This document shows, one piece after another, positions 26,248 to 34,682 of a stretch of DNA of 64,000 bases; positions within the stretch are counted from its first letter, which is position 1; the number at the start of each line of letters is the position of its first letter. This DNA comes from Chitinophagaceae bacterium UBA4857. GTDB taxonomy: Bacteria; Bacteroidota; Bacteroidia; Chitinophagales; Chitinophagaceae. Made by a program: the position numbers and the translations under genes. The stretch is from positions 116,934-180,933 of the forward strand of contig DHEF01000001.1 of NCBI GenBank assembly GCA_002399735.1. Reading direction: 5' to 3'. The notes under the pieces are model-generated. The model saw only the letters and a program-made list of their open reading frames with translations, searched no databases and was not told the DNA's origin.

Positions 26248-27267
26248 ATGATAACCAGAAAAATACTAACAGTACGAAGCATATTTGCCTTCGCCGGCCA
26301 TCATTTATCTTGGCTTACCGCCTGGATGCTACTGGTTACAGCTATTTATTATTTTACCGGTTCTAAGTTTATTACAATGCCTACTTTACCCTTAACCTTA
26401 TTGGGTACTGCGGTTGCATTTTATGTAGGCTTTAAAAATAATCAATCTTACGACAGGCTTTGGGAAGCCAGAAAAATATGGGGTAGCTTTATTAATAACA
26501 GCCGTGTTTTAGGTACAATGATAAAAAACCTTCATTCAGAAAATGCAATACTTAGTGAAACCTCAGAATTACGTAAACAATTTGTATTAAGGCATATTTA
26601 TTATCTCTATCAATTAAGAAACCAGTTATTGCAACCCACTCAGTGGGAACATGTGAGTCTTGGTTTGCGTTTTGGTACGTTTAATCAAAAACGGCAAGAC
26701 CAGATTTTTGCTGCTTTTGCAGATGATTTAAAAGAAGTGGCAGAAAAAAATTACATATCGGAAAAGGAAAAAGAAACACTGAATAAGTTTGCCAATAAAG
26801 CTACACAATTGCTGGACAAGCAAACACAAATGGTGCAGCAGTTATTTAGTGACAAACAAATAAATATGATGCAACAATTGGAGTTGCAAAATGCGGTCAA
26901 TAGTTTTTATCAAGAGCAAGGTAAAGCCGAACGTATAAAAAAGTTCCCTTTACCTAGGCAGTATAGCAGTTTTAGTTTTTTATTCGTCTGCATTTTTGTT
27001 TTCCTATTGCCTTTTGGTTTAGTAGGTCCCGTAAGTGCCTTGGGTAAAGAAATGGTATGGATGACGGTACCCGCCGGTGTAATAGTTGGTTGGGTATATG
27101 TGGTAATGGAAATGATAGGGGACTATTCCGAAAATCCTTTTGAAGGGTTATTTAACGATATTCCCATGCTCAACATTTGCCGCACTATTGAAATTGATTT
27201 ACTGCAAATGATAGGCGAGGACAATGTACCTAAACCTATTGATCCAAAAAATAATATACTCATGTAG
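26248..27267 (+). CDS. bestrophin-family channel (UPF0187)
   Basis: A 339-residue integral membrane protein of the bestrophin family; bacterial relatives form pentameric ion channels. Membrane segments are near 20-40 (WLTAWMLLVTAIYYFTG) and 45-65, followed by the conserved NNQSYDRLWEARKIWGSF. A cytosolic helical part comes next, then two late helices (SFLFVCIFVFLLPFGLVG, GVIVGWVYVVMEMIGDY) and PFEGLFNDIPM, a family signature. The ion carried cannot be told from sequence. It stands alone between rdgB and a toxin-antitoxin locus. Confidence 0.9.
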   Translation: MITRKILTVRSIFAFAGHHLSWLTAWMLLVTAIYYFTGSKFITMPTLPLTLLGTAVAFYVGFKNNQSYDRLWEARKIWGSFINNSRVLGTMIKNLHSENAILSETSELRKQFVLRHIYYLYQLRNQLLQPTQWEHVSLGLRFGTFNQKRQDQIFAAFADDLKEVAEKNYISEKEKETLNKFANKATQLLDKQTQMVQQLFSDKQINMMQQLELQNAVNSFYQEQGKAERIKKFPLPRQYSSFSFLFVCIFVFLLPFGLVGPVSALGKEMVWMTVPAGVIVGWVYVVMEMIGDYSENPFEGLFNDIPMLNICRTIEIDLLQMIGEDNVPKPIDPKNNILM

Positions 27268-27316
27268 TCCCTTTTGCTTTTTTCTGGCCGCTTTATAAAA
27301 TAACAGTTGTTTAATT

Positions 27317-27390
27317 TGACCAGCGACAGTACTACTATCAGCTTTACTTGCGTCGCACTCTTCAACGTTCTGTCCGCTTATCAGCATTGA
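27317..27390 (+). repeat. family A repeat
   Basis: GACCAGCGACAGTACTACTATCA, core TTGCGTCGCAC at 27348-27358, then TTCAACGTTC and TATCAGCATTG. It lies between the bestrophin gene and the AbiE-type operators. Confidence 0.72.
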
Positions 27391-27424
27391 GCAGGCTAGA
27401 TTTTGTGTTTTAATATGTTTAAAT

Positions 27425-27463
27425 TTTATTAGATAGTCGGATTAGTTCCGATTATCTAATAAA
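27425..27463. promoter_or_regulatory. distal palindromic operator of the AbiE-type locus
   Basis: A long inverted repeat: TTTATTAGATAGTCGGA (27425-27441) pairs with TCCGATTATCTAATAAA (27447-27463), 16 of 17 positions, with a 5-base centre. It shares the half-site TAGTCGGA...TCCGATTA with the proximal site. It probably binds the AbiEi antitoxin. Confidence 0.65.
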
Positions 27464-27482
27464 AATATTACATTATTATGTT

Positions 27483-27490
27483 TAATTTTG
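27483..27490 (+). promoter_or_regulatory. -7 promoter box TAATTTTG of the AbiE-type operon
   Basis: Exact TAnnTTTG lying between the two palindromes, 46 bp before the first ATG, so repressor bound at either site would flank RNA polymerase. Confidence 0.5.
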
Positions 27491-27496
27491 TATATT

Positions 27497-27517
27497 TAGT
27501 CGGAAATATTCCGATTA
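27497..27517. promoter_or_regulatory. proximal palindromic operator of the AbiE-type locus
   Basis: TAGTCGGAA (27497-27505), ATA, TTCCGATTA (27509-27517): an inverted repeat with 8 of 9 pairs, placed just downstream of the -7 box at the expected transcription start. Same half-sites as the distal palindrome 64 bp away, measured start to start. Confidence 0.65.
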
Positions 27518-27536
27518 TTGCATAATAATTTTACAT

Positions 27537-28175
27537 ATGGAATTAAAAAAACAACGAAAAAGGTTAATTGATGCACCCATTACCCGACATCAAATACTAC
27601 AATTACTGGATAATTATAAGCGTCCTAACGACAAAATTAGCGAGCTGATAAAAAAGGGTGAATTATTATCGCTAAGGCGTGGTTTATATGTTCCGGGTCC
27701 GGATACTGATTTACCCATACCCGAATCATTTTTAATAGCTAATCATTTACGTGGCCCCAGTTATGTTTCGTTAGAAACGGCTTTGGCTTACTGGGGCTTA
27801 ATACCTGAGCGTGTGTATGAAGTAAGTTCTATAACTGTGAAAACTTCAAGAATTTATAAAACACCGGTTGGTAGGTTTAGTTACCTGCATGTAAAAGTAC
27901 CTTATTACTCATTCGGTATAAAATATGTTTTGTTAACTACAAAGCAAGCCGCATTAATTGCATCTCCGGAAAAGGCTTTATGCGATAAAATAATATTAAC
28001 AGCAGGTGTTACACTGAGAAGCATAACACAAACACTTGATTTTTTGGAGGAAGACTTGCGTATAAACAGACAAGCATTAAAAGCATTAGATAGTACCCTT
28101 ATTAATTCATGGATAAATAATGCAGGCAAAAAAGGAAGCCTTGAAATGCTGGTAAAAACATTAGATACATTATGA
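27537..28175 (+). CDS. AbiEi-type antitoxin / transcriptional regulator
   Basis: Antitoxin half of a type IV (AbiE) toxin-antitoxin pair. The 212-residue protein has an N-terminal winged helix-turn-helix (about 12-60: ITRHQILQLLDNY, ISELIKKGELLSLRRGLYVPG) typical of AbiEi. A second domain with HLRGPSYVSLETALAYWGLIPERV, SFGIKYVLLTTKQAALIASPEKALCDKI follows. In characterised AbiE systems the antitoxin represses the operon by binding inverted repeats, and two such repeats lie directly upstream here. Its stop overlaps the toxin start by 4 bp (ATGA), indicating coupled translation. Confidence 0.88.
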   Translation: MELKKQRKRLIDAPITRHQILQLLDNYKRPNDKISELIKKGELLSLRRGLYVPGPDTDLPIPESFLIANHLRGPSYVSLETALAYWGLIPERVYEVSSITVKTSRIYKTPVGRFSYLHVKVPYYSFGIKYVLLTTKQAALIASPEKALCDKIILTAGVTLRSITQTLDFLEEDLRINRQALKALDSTLINSWINNAGKKGSLEMLVKTLDTL

Positions 28176-29023
28176 TAAAAGAATGGATAGCGGGGTATAG
28201 CCCGCAAAATGAAAATGATGTTTTGGCTGCCATGCGGGAAATTATGCAGGAGATAGCGCTTGCCGGTTTATCCCGTACAGATTTTTATGAGCGGGCTGCT
28301 TTTTATGGCGGTACAGCACTACGTATTTTTTATGGGTTGGATCGGTTTTCCGAAGACCTGGATTTTTCTTTATTAATACCGGATGCTGAATTTTCGCTTG
28401 AACCTTACTTTGATGCGATGATTACTGAGTTTAATGCATTGGGAATAACAGTAAGCATTAAAGAAAAAGATAAGAAAGAAAAGACAGCAATTGAATCGGC
28501 CTTTCTAAAATCGGAAACGGTATGGAAGGAATTGGTATTGGAAGGTATTGTACAACAATCAAAAGTAGTAATTAGCAGCAGTATAAAAATAAAGATTGAA
28601 GTAGATAGAAACCCACCACTTGGTTTTGAAACCGAGGAAAAATTATTGATACGACCGTTTTCATTTTATGTAAAATGTTTTTCACTATCCAGCTTGTTTG
28701 CCGGAAAAATACATGCGCTTTTATTTAGAAAATGGAAGAACAGAGTAAAAGGCCGTGATTGGTACGATTTGGAATGGTATATAAAAAAAGGAGTACCCAT
28801 AAACCTGGATCACTTTTTATTAAGAGCCAAAGATAGCGGCGATTGGCAAGAAGAAACCATTACTCCGGAACAGATAATGGTATTGCTAAAAGAAAAAATA
28901 AAAACAGTTTCTTTTGATAATATTAAGGATGATATTGTACGATTTGTAAAAGATGACGAGTTACTTAAAATATGGAACCAGACTTATTTTAACGACTTAG
29001 TAGAGAAGTTGAAGTTTGAATAA
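28172..29023 (+). CDS. AbiEii-type nucleotidyltransferase toxin
   Basis: Toxin half of the AbiE pair. The 283-residue protein is a DNA polymerase beta-like nucleotidyltransferase: motif I FYGGTALRIFYGLDRFSEDLDFSL (GGT at 46-48, acidic D62 and D64), a later IKIEVDRNPP strand, and the conserved LFAGKIHALLFRKW and RVKGRDWYDLEWYI block. Characterised AbiEii/MenT relatives transfer nucleotides to RNA or tRNA and can abort phage infection; the substrate here is unknown. All motif residues are intact, so the toxin is probably active. No conserved neighbours suggest a larger defence island. Confidence 0.9.
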   Translation: MIKEWIAGYSPQNENDVLAAMREIMQEIALAGLSRTDFYERAAFYGGTALRIFYGLDRFSEDLDFSLLIPDAEFSLEPYFDAMITEFNALGITVSIKEKDKKEKTAIESAFLKSETVWKELVLEGIVQQSKVVISSSIKIKIEVDRNPPLGFETEEKLLIRPFSFYVKCFSLSSLFAGKIHALLFRKWKNRVKGRDWYDLEWYIKKGVPINLDHFLLRAKDSGDWQEETITPEQIMVLLKEKIKTVSFDNIKDDIVRFVKDDELLKIWNQTYFNDLVEKLKFE

Positions 29024-29086
29024 TTGTTGTTTTTTGTGTTTATTAGTGCGATGCTTTGTTATATTAATTTATGATTTTACTTCCAT

Positions 29087-29094
29087 TATCTTTG
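29087..29094 (+). promoter_or_regulatory. -7 promoter box TATCTTTG of the AraC-type gene
   Basis: Exact TAnnTTTG 23 bp before the ATG at 29118. The nearest upstream TTTG is 28 bp away, longer than usual. Confidence 0.4.
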
Positions 29095-29117
29095 TTTATA
29101 TCATTTAGCCCTTACCA

Positions 29118-30320
29118 ATGTTATACTTAGTCGGTATTGTTATTACTTTTTTTTTATCCTTATTGTTAATCAGTAAAAAGAATAAATCATTTGCCGATAA
29201 AATATTGGCTACCTGGTTAGTTTGTACCGGCTTACACCTTACTTTTTTTTACCTATATGCCAGTGGTAATTATATAAGCTTTCCCTATTTTTTAGGAGTA
29301 GAGATTGCCATGCCCTTGGTACAAGGCCCGTTTTTGCTATTATATACTATTGCTATAACACAATCTCAAAAGTTAACCTGGCGTAGTTTGTTACATTTTT
29401 TACCGTTTGTGGTTGTGCTTTGTGTGTTAGTTCCCTTTTTTAGTTTGTCATTAGCTGATAAAATATTGGTTTACCAAAATGGGGGAGTGGGTTACGAAAC
29501 CTTGACAGGAACAGTTTTAGTTGCATTGAGCATTTCCGGCATAACCTATATTATACTTTCCTTTTTGGTGTTACGTAGGTATTCAAAAGTAATCCGACAA
29601 CAGTTTTCTAATACCGACAAGATAAATTTAAACTGGCTGCGTTATTTAATTTATGGTACCACTGTTATATGGGTAGTTATTTTAGCCGGATTGGCGGATA
29701 TGTACATTTTTGGAACAGTAGTATTGTATGTTTTTTTTCTTGGTTTTTTTGGAATAAAACAAGTAGGAGTTTTTAGCAACGGTGTAGTAGTAAATGATAA
29801 TAATGGAAATGTTAAATTAAATGAACCATTGGCGGTAACTGCTACAGTTATTGAAAATGAACAAACAGTTGAACCGCAGCCAGAAGTATTGCTACAAGCA
29901 AATAATGAAAAAGCAAAATACCAACACTCCACCTTAAACGCAAAAACAGGGCTTGAAATATATACCCAGTTAAAACTGTTAATGGAAAGTGGGCAGTTAT
30001 ATAAAAGTCCGGAACTTACTTTAGCCGACCTTGCAAAAGAATTACAAATACATCCCAATATTTTATCGCAGGTAATAAATACCTATGCTCAAAAAAGCTT
30101 TTACGATTACATTAATGATTTACGCATTGAAGCATTTAAAATAGCATTAAGCAATCCTGATAATAAACAATACACGTTTTTGTCGCTGGCTTTTGAGTGC
30201 GGCTTTAATTCTAAAACTGCATTTAACCGAAATTTTAAAAAAGCCACTGGTTTGTCTCCCACACAATACATACAGCAACTTGATAATGCTATTGGCGACA
30301 ATTTTATTCCTGAAGCATAA
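29118..30320 (+). CDS. membrane-bound AraC-family transcriptional regulator
   Basis: A 400-residue regulator with an N-terminal membrane sensor of about seven helices (1-220; for example YLVGIVITFFLSLLLI, LLHFLPFVVVLCVLVPFF). A linker and a C-terminal AraC/XylS DNA-binding domain follow (about 285-385: LADLAKELQIHPNILSQVINTY, FLSLAFECGFNSKTAFNRNFKKATGLSPTQY). This layout is common in Bacteroidota, where the ligand is usually unknown. The next genes on the strand are a lipoprotein hydrolase and an outer-membrane protein, which are plausible targets by proximity only. Confidence 0.92.
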   Translation: MLYLVGIVITFFLSLLLISKKNKSFADKILATWLVCTGLHLTFFYLYASGNYISFPYFLGVEIAMPLVQGPFLLLYTIAITQSQKLTWRSLLHFLPFVVVLCVLVPFFSLSLADKILVYQNGGVGYETLTGTVLVALSISGITYIILSFLVLRRYSKVIRQQFSNTDKINLNWLRYLIYGTTVIWVVILAGLADMYIFGTVVLYVFFLGFFGIKQVGVFSNGVVVNDNNGNVKLNEPLAVTATVIENEQTVEPQPEVLLQANNEKAKYQHSTLNAKTGLEIYTQLKLLMESGQLYKSPELTLADLAKELQIHPNILSQVINTYAQKSFYDYINDLRIEAFKIALSNPDNKQYTFLSLAFECGFNSKTAFNRNFKKATGLSPTQYIQQLDNAIGDNFIPEA

Positions 30321-30492
30321 TTGAATACGTACCACTTCTCAAAAAAAGACGTTCCATTATTTATAATACATTAAAAAATAAATACTTAGGGTGTTAATAA
30401 TTATTGTCGTTAACATGGTACCACTTTACAGGATGGGGCGATAAGCCCATCTGCGACATTCATCTTTGCCATACATTTTAAACACGTAAAAG

Positions 30493-31482
30493 ATGAATGG
30501 CATGAAGTTTTTAACCCTCACCCTGATTAGCATTACAATGCTAACGGCTTGTTCTAAAGAAAGAAATATTAATGATCCGGGAAGACTGGTTCAAAAAACA
30601 GTGGACCAGGATCCTACACTTCCTTTTATTGAAGTAAACGGAACCCGTTTACATGCAGAGGCATTTGGTAACCCCAATGACCCGATTATTATTTTTTTGC
30701 ACGGAGGCCCCGGTGCCGATTATCGTGGCGGTCTGCAAGTAAAACAATTAGCCAACGACGGTTACTATGTTGTTTTTTATGACCAGAGAGGCTCCGGTTT
30801 ATCCAAAAGGCATGATAAAAAAACATACACTATTGACATCATGTTTGAAGATTTGAAAGCGGTGATAGCGCATTACAAAACGTCGGTAAACCAAAAAGTT
30901 TTTTTAATGGGACATTCCTGGGGTGGTATGTTAGCAGGTGGGTATATTAATAAATACCCCGACCATATTAACGGTGTAGTATTTGCCGAACCCGGAGGTT
31001 TTACTTATGAACGTTTACAGGAATACGGTAAAAATACAAGGAAACTGGAACTGTTTAAAGAAGTATCAAATGATATTTTTTACCTGGACCAATTTTTAAC
31101 CGGTAAAGAAAATGAACATGCTATTTTGGATTATAAGTTAAATGTACATTCCTCATTTGTGTACGGCAATAATAATATTGAAGGCATAGAAGGTCCGTCT
31201 CCTTATTGGCGTAATGGTGCCGTGGTATTGAATAGTCTTGTAGAAATTTCGGACAAAGATGGTTTTGATTTTACCCAGAATATGCACTTGTACCAACCAC
31301 CTGTATTGTTTATTTATGGTGGTAATAACAAAGCCTATGGATTGTCCTTTGCAACAAAAGAAGCTGCTTATTTTACTAAAAAAACATTGGTAGAAATTAA
31401 AGATACCGGACATGAAATGTTCTATTTCAAATGGGCATCGGTATATCCTGTTGTGCTTAATTATTTTAATTCATTAAGATAA
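30493..31482 (+). CDS. alpha/beta-hydrolase lipoprotein
   Basis: An exported serine hydrolase of 329 residues; MNGMKFLTLTLISITMLTACSK has a lipobox LTAC. The second methionine, three codons on, is an equally good start. The fold shows the oxyanion HGGPGADYRGG, YDQRGSGLS, the nucleophile elbow GHSWGGMLAGG (Ser in GHSWG), and the late histidine in KDTGHEMFYF. The pattern is proline iminopeptidase-like, but the substrate is open. It lies 172 bp after the AraC regulator and 42 bp before a small outer-membrane protein gene, so the latter two may be cotranscribed. Confidence 0.88.
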   Translation: MNGMKFLTLTLISITMLTACSKERNINDPGRLVQKTVDQDPTLPFIEVNGTRLHAEAFGNPNDPIIIFLHGGPGADYRGGLQVKQLANDGYYVVFYDQRGSGLSKRHDKKTYTIDIMFEDLKAVIAHYKTSVNQKVFLMGHSWGGMLAGGYINKYPDHINGVVFAEPGGFTYERLQEYGKNTRKLELFKEVSNDIFYLDQFLTGKENEHAILDYKLNVHSSFVYGNNNIEGIEGPSPYWRNGAVVLNSLVEISDKDGFDFTQNMHLYQPPVLFIYGGNNKAYGLSFATKEAAYFTKKTLVEIKDTGHEMFYFKWASVYPVVLNYFNSLR

Positions 31483-31524
31483 TTACTCCTTCAAAATAAT
31501 TTCTAAAAACAAAATATTCATCAG

Positions 31525-32208
31525 ATGAAAATTATAAAACTATTTACAGTAACAGTACTATTAACTGTATTATTCACTAACAAAATGCAGGCACAAAGCG
31601 TAAACTGGGCTACTGCTACAAAAGAATATAAACATCAACTAAACCTTAATGCGGGTTGGGATTATGGATTAGGTTTTGGCGTGGGTTATGGTTACCGGTT
31701 GAAATACGAAATGCCTGTGATGTTAAATATTACCTATGCATTTCCATCGGGTAATAAATGGTTGGATGATTTTAAAACAAGGGTAGGTGTGCAGGCAAGG
31801 CTTTTGCAAATGGGCGACTTTGCTTTTACCGGACAAGTACATGGTGTATTCAGACGATATGGAAGTCCGTCAGTGAGGTTGCTAAACTTTGGATCGGATA
31901 TGTCGGGTGTTATTGGGTACTATAAAACAAAATGGTTTGTAGCTACCGAAATTGGTTTTGATAAAGCCATTGTTACCAACTTTAAACATACGGCCGCTTT
32001 TAAAGAAAGTTTTCCGGAAGTGCAAGATGGCTGGTACGAACCGGCTACCGGTGGTAACTTTTATTATAACCTGCAAGTTGGGTATAGCTTTAACAAAAGT
32101 GATGTGTATATAAAAGGCGGTAAAGTATTAACACAGGATTTTCAAACCACACCAACTATTCCTTTTAGTGCGCAGGTGGGTTATAATATTAAGTTTGGGA
32201 AGAGATGA
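31525..32208 (+). CDS. small outer-membrane beta-barrel protein
   Basis: A 227-residue protein with signal peptide (MKIIKLFTVTVLLTVLFTNKMQAQ). The mature part is rich in alternating aromatic/hydrophobic strands (HQLNLNAGWDYGLGFGVGYGYRLKY, MLNITYAFPSG, FYYNLQVGYSFNKSDVYIKGGKV) and ends in a barrel-like strand FSAQVGYNIKFGKR. No specific family is recognised. It is probably in the same unit as the lipoprotein hydrolase upstream. Confidence 0.78.
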   Translation: MKIIKLFTVTVLLTVLFTNKMQAQSVNWATATKEYKHQLNLNAGWDYGLGFGVGYGYRLKYEMPVMLNITYAFPSGNKWLDDFKTRVGVQARLLQMGDFAFTGQVHGVFRRYGSPSVRLLNFGSDMSGVIGYYKTKWFVATEIGFDKAIVTNFKHTAAFKESFPEVQDGWYEPATGGNFYYNLQVGYSFNKSDVYIKGGKVLTQDFQTTPTIPFSAQVGYNIKFGKR

Positions 32209-32235
32209 TTTAAAGCAAACGCCTGTGCAATACCA

Positions 32236-32310
32236 CGATGCTGAATAGCGATATACTGTACAAGAGTGCGACGCAAGGGACGATCATCTGTGTTACTGTT
32301 GCTGGTAACA
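32236..32310 (-). repeat. family A repeat
   Basis: On the minus strand from ACCAGCAACAGTAACACAGATGA to core TTGCGTCGCACTCTTGTAC (core plus 32266-32276) and ATTCAGCATCG. It lies at a convergent junction. Confidence 0.72.
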
Positions 32311-32318
32311 TAAAAAAA

Positions 32319-32945
32319 CTACAACCCAAAAATTGTTTTCAATCCGGCCCAGAGTTTTGTTTTTAATAATTTGTCGCCCATCATTTCGCCTAGGCCCGGG
32401 CTGTGTAAAAACTTGCGGCTATCAAATTGCTGAATTTGAAAAGCCGGAAAATTAATGGGCAAGCCCCATTGTGTAGGCTCAACACCAAACAGAAAAACGG
32501 TTTTACTGCCAAACTGTTGTAGTATATCGGTGTAAGCCGTTTGTTGATACTGTTGCAGGTTAAGCAAGGCAATATCGGCCAGGCTTAATTTACAGGCCTG
32601 TAACATTTGGGTAAGAAATGCCAGCTCGTCATCGGGTAAAAAAGTAATACCGGGGTTGTTTACCAATATCAGAATGTTCTTGGCATTTTGCCCAAGGCTT
32701 TTCCATTCAGGTGCTGCCGTGGCTGTTGCCACCGGTATTGGTTTTGCTGCGGCTGCGGCCGGGGCAGGAGTAGGGGCCGGGGTAGTACTCACCAAAATAT
32801 TTTCGGGTTGCGCTATATTATTTGTGGTAACAGGTTCAATAGCTTGGGCAGGCTGCATTATCTTTGCATCCTTATCCATAATCAATGACTGTGCATACAG
32901 GTCGGTAATTAAGGCAGATGGTAATTGTATATTGTTGAGCGACAT
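32319..32945 (-). CDS. uncharacterised protein, possibly HolD-like (DNA polymerase III psi)
   Basis: A 208-residue cytosolic protein. The first about 45 residues and an Ala/Pro linker (PAPAAAAAKPIPVATATAAP) are low complexity. The C-terminal domain (about 85-205) reads AKNILILVNNPGITFLPDDE, FLTQMLQACKLSLADIALLNL, KTVFLFGVEPTQWGLP and KTKLWAGLKTIFGL. The strand-helix order, and a final basic/Trp helix, resemble the psi subunit of E. coli DNA polymerase III by eye; the similarity is weak. It is divergent from ilvE across a perfect palindrome. Confidence 0.7.
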   Translation of the reverse strand: MSLNNIQLPSALITDLYAQSLIMDKDAKIMQPAQAIEPVTTNNIAQPENILVSTTPAPTPAPAAAAAKPIPVATATAAPEWKSLGQNAKNILILVNNPGITFLPDDELAFLTQMLQACKLSLADIALLNLQQYQQTAYTDILQQFGSKTVFLFGVEPTQWGLPINFPAFQIQQFDSRKFLHSPGLGEMMGDKLLKTKLWAGLKTIFGL

Positions 32946-32962
32946 TGATTTATGATTTAATT

Positions 32963-32978
32963 GCTAACAATTGTTAGC
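32963..32978. promoter_or_regulatory. perfect 16-bp palindrome between divergent genes
   Basis: GCTAACAATTGTTAGC is its own reverse complement. It lies in the 80-bp divergent gap of the HolD-like gene and ilvE, followed on the plus strand by TTTTTC. It may be an operator; a terminator is less likely because no plus-strand gene ends nearby. Confidence 0.4.
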
Positions 32979-33025
32979 TTTTTCGTTTCTTTGAACCCTT
33001 TTAATAGCCCAAAAATAGATAAGTT

Positions 33026-34093
33026 ATGACAGATACTTCGATAGAAATTGCAATAAACAAGGCAACAAAAAGTCGTTTGCAGGATACTAACCTGGAAAAT
33101 ATTCCTTTTGGCCGTGTATTTACCGATCATATGCTGGAGGCCGATTATATTGATGGCGAGTGGAAAAATGTAGAGATAAAGCCTTATCAGCCAATTAGTT
33201 TAGACCCATCGTTGGCGGCATTACACTATGGTCAGGCAATTTTTGAAGGTATTAAGGCTTATAAAGATGCGGATAACAATGCCTATATATTTCGCCCGGT
33301 CGATAACTTTAAACGTTTTAATAACTCGGCAGTGCGTATGAACATGCCCGAAGTACCCGAGGATATTTTCATGGAAGGTATGCGTCAATTAATTGCAATT
33401 GATAAAGACTGGATTCCTTCACAAAAGGAGCATTCTTTATATATAAGACCATTCATGTTCTCTACCGATCAGTTTTTAGGCGTTCGTCCGTCTGCTACGT
33501 ATAAATTTTTAATCATTTTAAGTCCTACCGGTCCTTATTTTGTTAACCCTATGCGCATAGCTGTGGAAGAAAAATACACACGTGCGGCTCCGGGTGGAGT
33601 AGGCTTTGCAAAAAATGCCGGCAACTATGGTGGCAGTATGTATGCGGTAAGTCGTGTACAAAAAGATGGTTTTGATCAGGTATTATGGACCGATGCTTTT
33701 GAGCACAAATGGTTACAGGAAGTGGGTATGATGAATGTGTTTTTTGTAATTGATGGTAAAGCCGTTACACCATCTTTAGAGGAAGGAACTATTTTAGAAG
33801 GTGTAACCCGTGCCAGCGTAATAACGGTGTTGCAGGAGCAAGGTATAACCGTAGAAGAGCGCCGTATTAATATTGACGAAGTGGTAGAAGCTTACAAAGC
33901 GAGAAAAATTACCGAAATATTCGGTACAGGTACCGCAGCAGTTATTGCGCCACTTAAGGAGTTGAATTACAAAGGTTTTGCAATGACCTTTAATACGGAG
34001 AATTATCCGGTATCATCAGGTGTTAAAAAACAACTGAGCGATATTAGAGAAGGAAGAGCAGCCGATACGCAGGGCTGGATGTGGAAAGTATAA
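33026..34093 (+). CDS. ilvE: branched-chain amino-acid aminotransferase
   Basis: Transfers the amino group between glutamate and the keto acids of leucine, isoleucine and valine, with PLP. The 355-residue protein is a fold-type IV aminotransferase: DGEWKNVEIKPYQPISLDPS, LHYGQAIFEGIKAYK, YIRPFMFST, YTRAAPGGVGFAKNAGNYGGSM (lysine for PLP in the GGVGFAKNAGNYGG segment), GTILEGVTRASVI and EIFGTGTAAVI. Size matches the eukaryote-like/BCAT II group. It is divergent from the HolD-like gene and not clustered with other ilv genes here. Confidence 0.93.
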   Translation: MTDTSIEIAINKATKSRLQDTNLENIPFGRVFTDHMLEADYIDGEWKNVEIKPYQPISLDPSLAALHYGQAIFEGIKAYKDADNNAYIFRPVDNFKRFNNSAVRMNMPEVPEDIFMEGMRQLIAIDKDWIPSQKEHSLYIRPFMFSTDQFLGVRPSATYKFLIILSPTGPYFVNPMRIAVEEKYTRAAPGGVGFAKNAGNYGGSMYAVSRVQKDGFDQVLWTDAFEHKWLQEVGMMNVFFVIDGKAVTPSLEEGTILEGVTRASVITVLQEQGITVEERRINIDEVVEAYKARKITEIFGTGTAAVIAPLKELNYKGFAMTFNTENYPVSSGVKKQLSDIREGRAADTQGWMWKV

Positions 34094-34192
34094 CAAAAAA
34101 GAATATTTATTATAACCTGGCAAAGTGTAAAGGGTTGTTTTGGTGTAGTTTATCAACAGCTGTGGACTTTTTTTTAAAGTTTTTCAGAATAT

Positions 34193-34224
34193 TTTGGTAT
34201 TTAACCTTCATCGCCTTACCTTTG
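34193..34224 (+). promoter_or_regulatory. rpsL promoter, TTTG-N20-TACCTTTG
   Basis: -33 box TTTG at 34193-34196 and -7 box TACCTTTG at 34217-34224, 20 bp apart, a full match to the Bacteroidota sigma-A consensus. The start codon is 25 bp beyond the -7 box. Confidence 0.75.
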
Positions 34225-34249
34225 CCGTCCCAAAAACAAAGCATTAGGA

Positions 34250-34630
34250 ATGCCTACTATACAACAATTAGTACGAAAAGGAAGAGAAATTATCAAAGCT
34301 AAGAGTAAATCAAGAGCTTTGGACCAGTGTCCACAACGTCGTGGAGTATGTACACGTGTATATACCACAACCCCTAAAAAGCCAAACTCTGCGTTACGTA
34401 AAGTAGCTAAGGTACGTTTGACTAATAAGATTGAGGTTATTGCGTATATCCCGGGTGAGGGTCATAACTTACAAGAGCACTCGATCGTATTGATCAGAGG
34501 TGGTCGTGTAAAAGACTTACCAGGTGTACGTTATCACATTGTACGTGGTTCATTAGACACTGCAGGTGTGAAAGACCGTAAACAAAGCCGTTCTAAATAC
34601 GGTACTAAAAAAGAAAAAGCTAAAAAATAA
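34250..34630 (+). CDS. rpsL: 30S ribosomal protein S12
   Basis: A 126-residue ribosomal protein of the decoding centre. The sequence is highly conserved: [33 protein letters not shown], the streptomycin-site region TTPKKPNSA and [14 protein letters not shown]. Lys at the classic resistance site (KKPNSA) is the usual residue, so no streptomycin-resistance change is apparent there. A strong promoter lies directly upstream. rpsG follows after 52 bp. Confidence 0.98.
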   Translation: MPTIQQLVRKGREIIKAKSKSRALDQCPQRRGVCTRVYTTTPKKPNSALRKVAKVRLTNKIEVIAYIPGEGHNLQEHSIVLIRGGRVKDLPGVRYHIVRGSLDTAGVKDRKQSRSKYGTKKEKAKK

Positions 34631-34682
34631 TTGAGTAGCAGGTATTACACCTACTGTTCTGTTTTAAAAATAGTATAAGACT

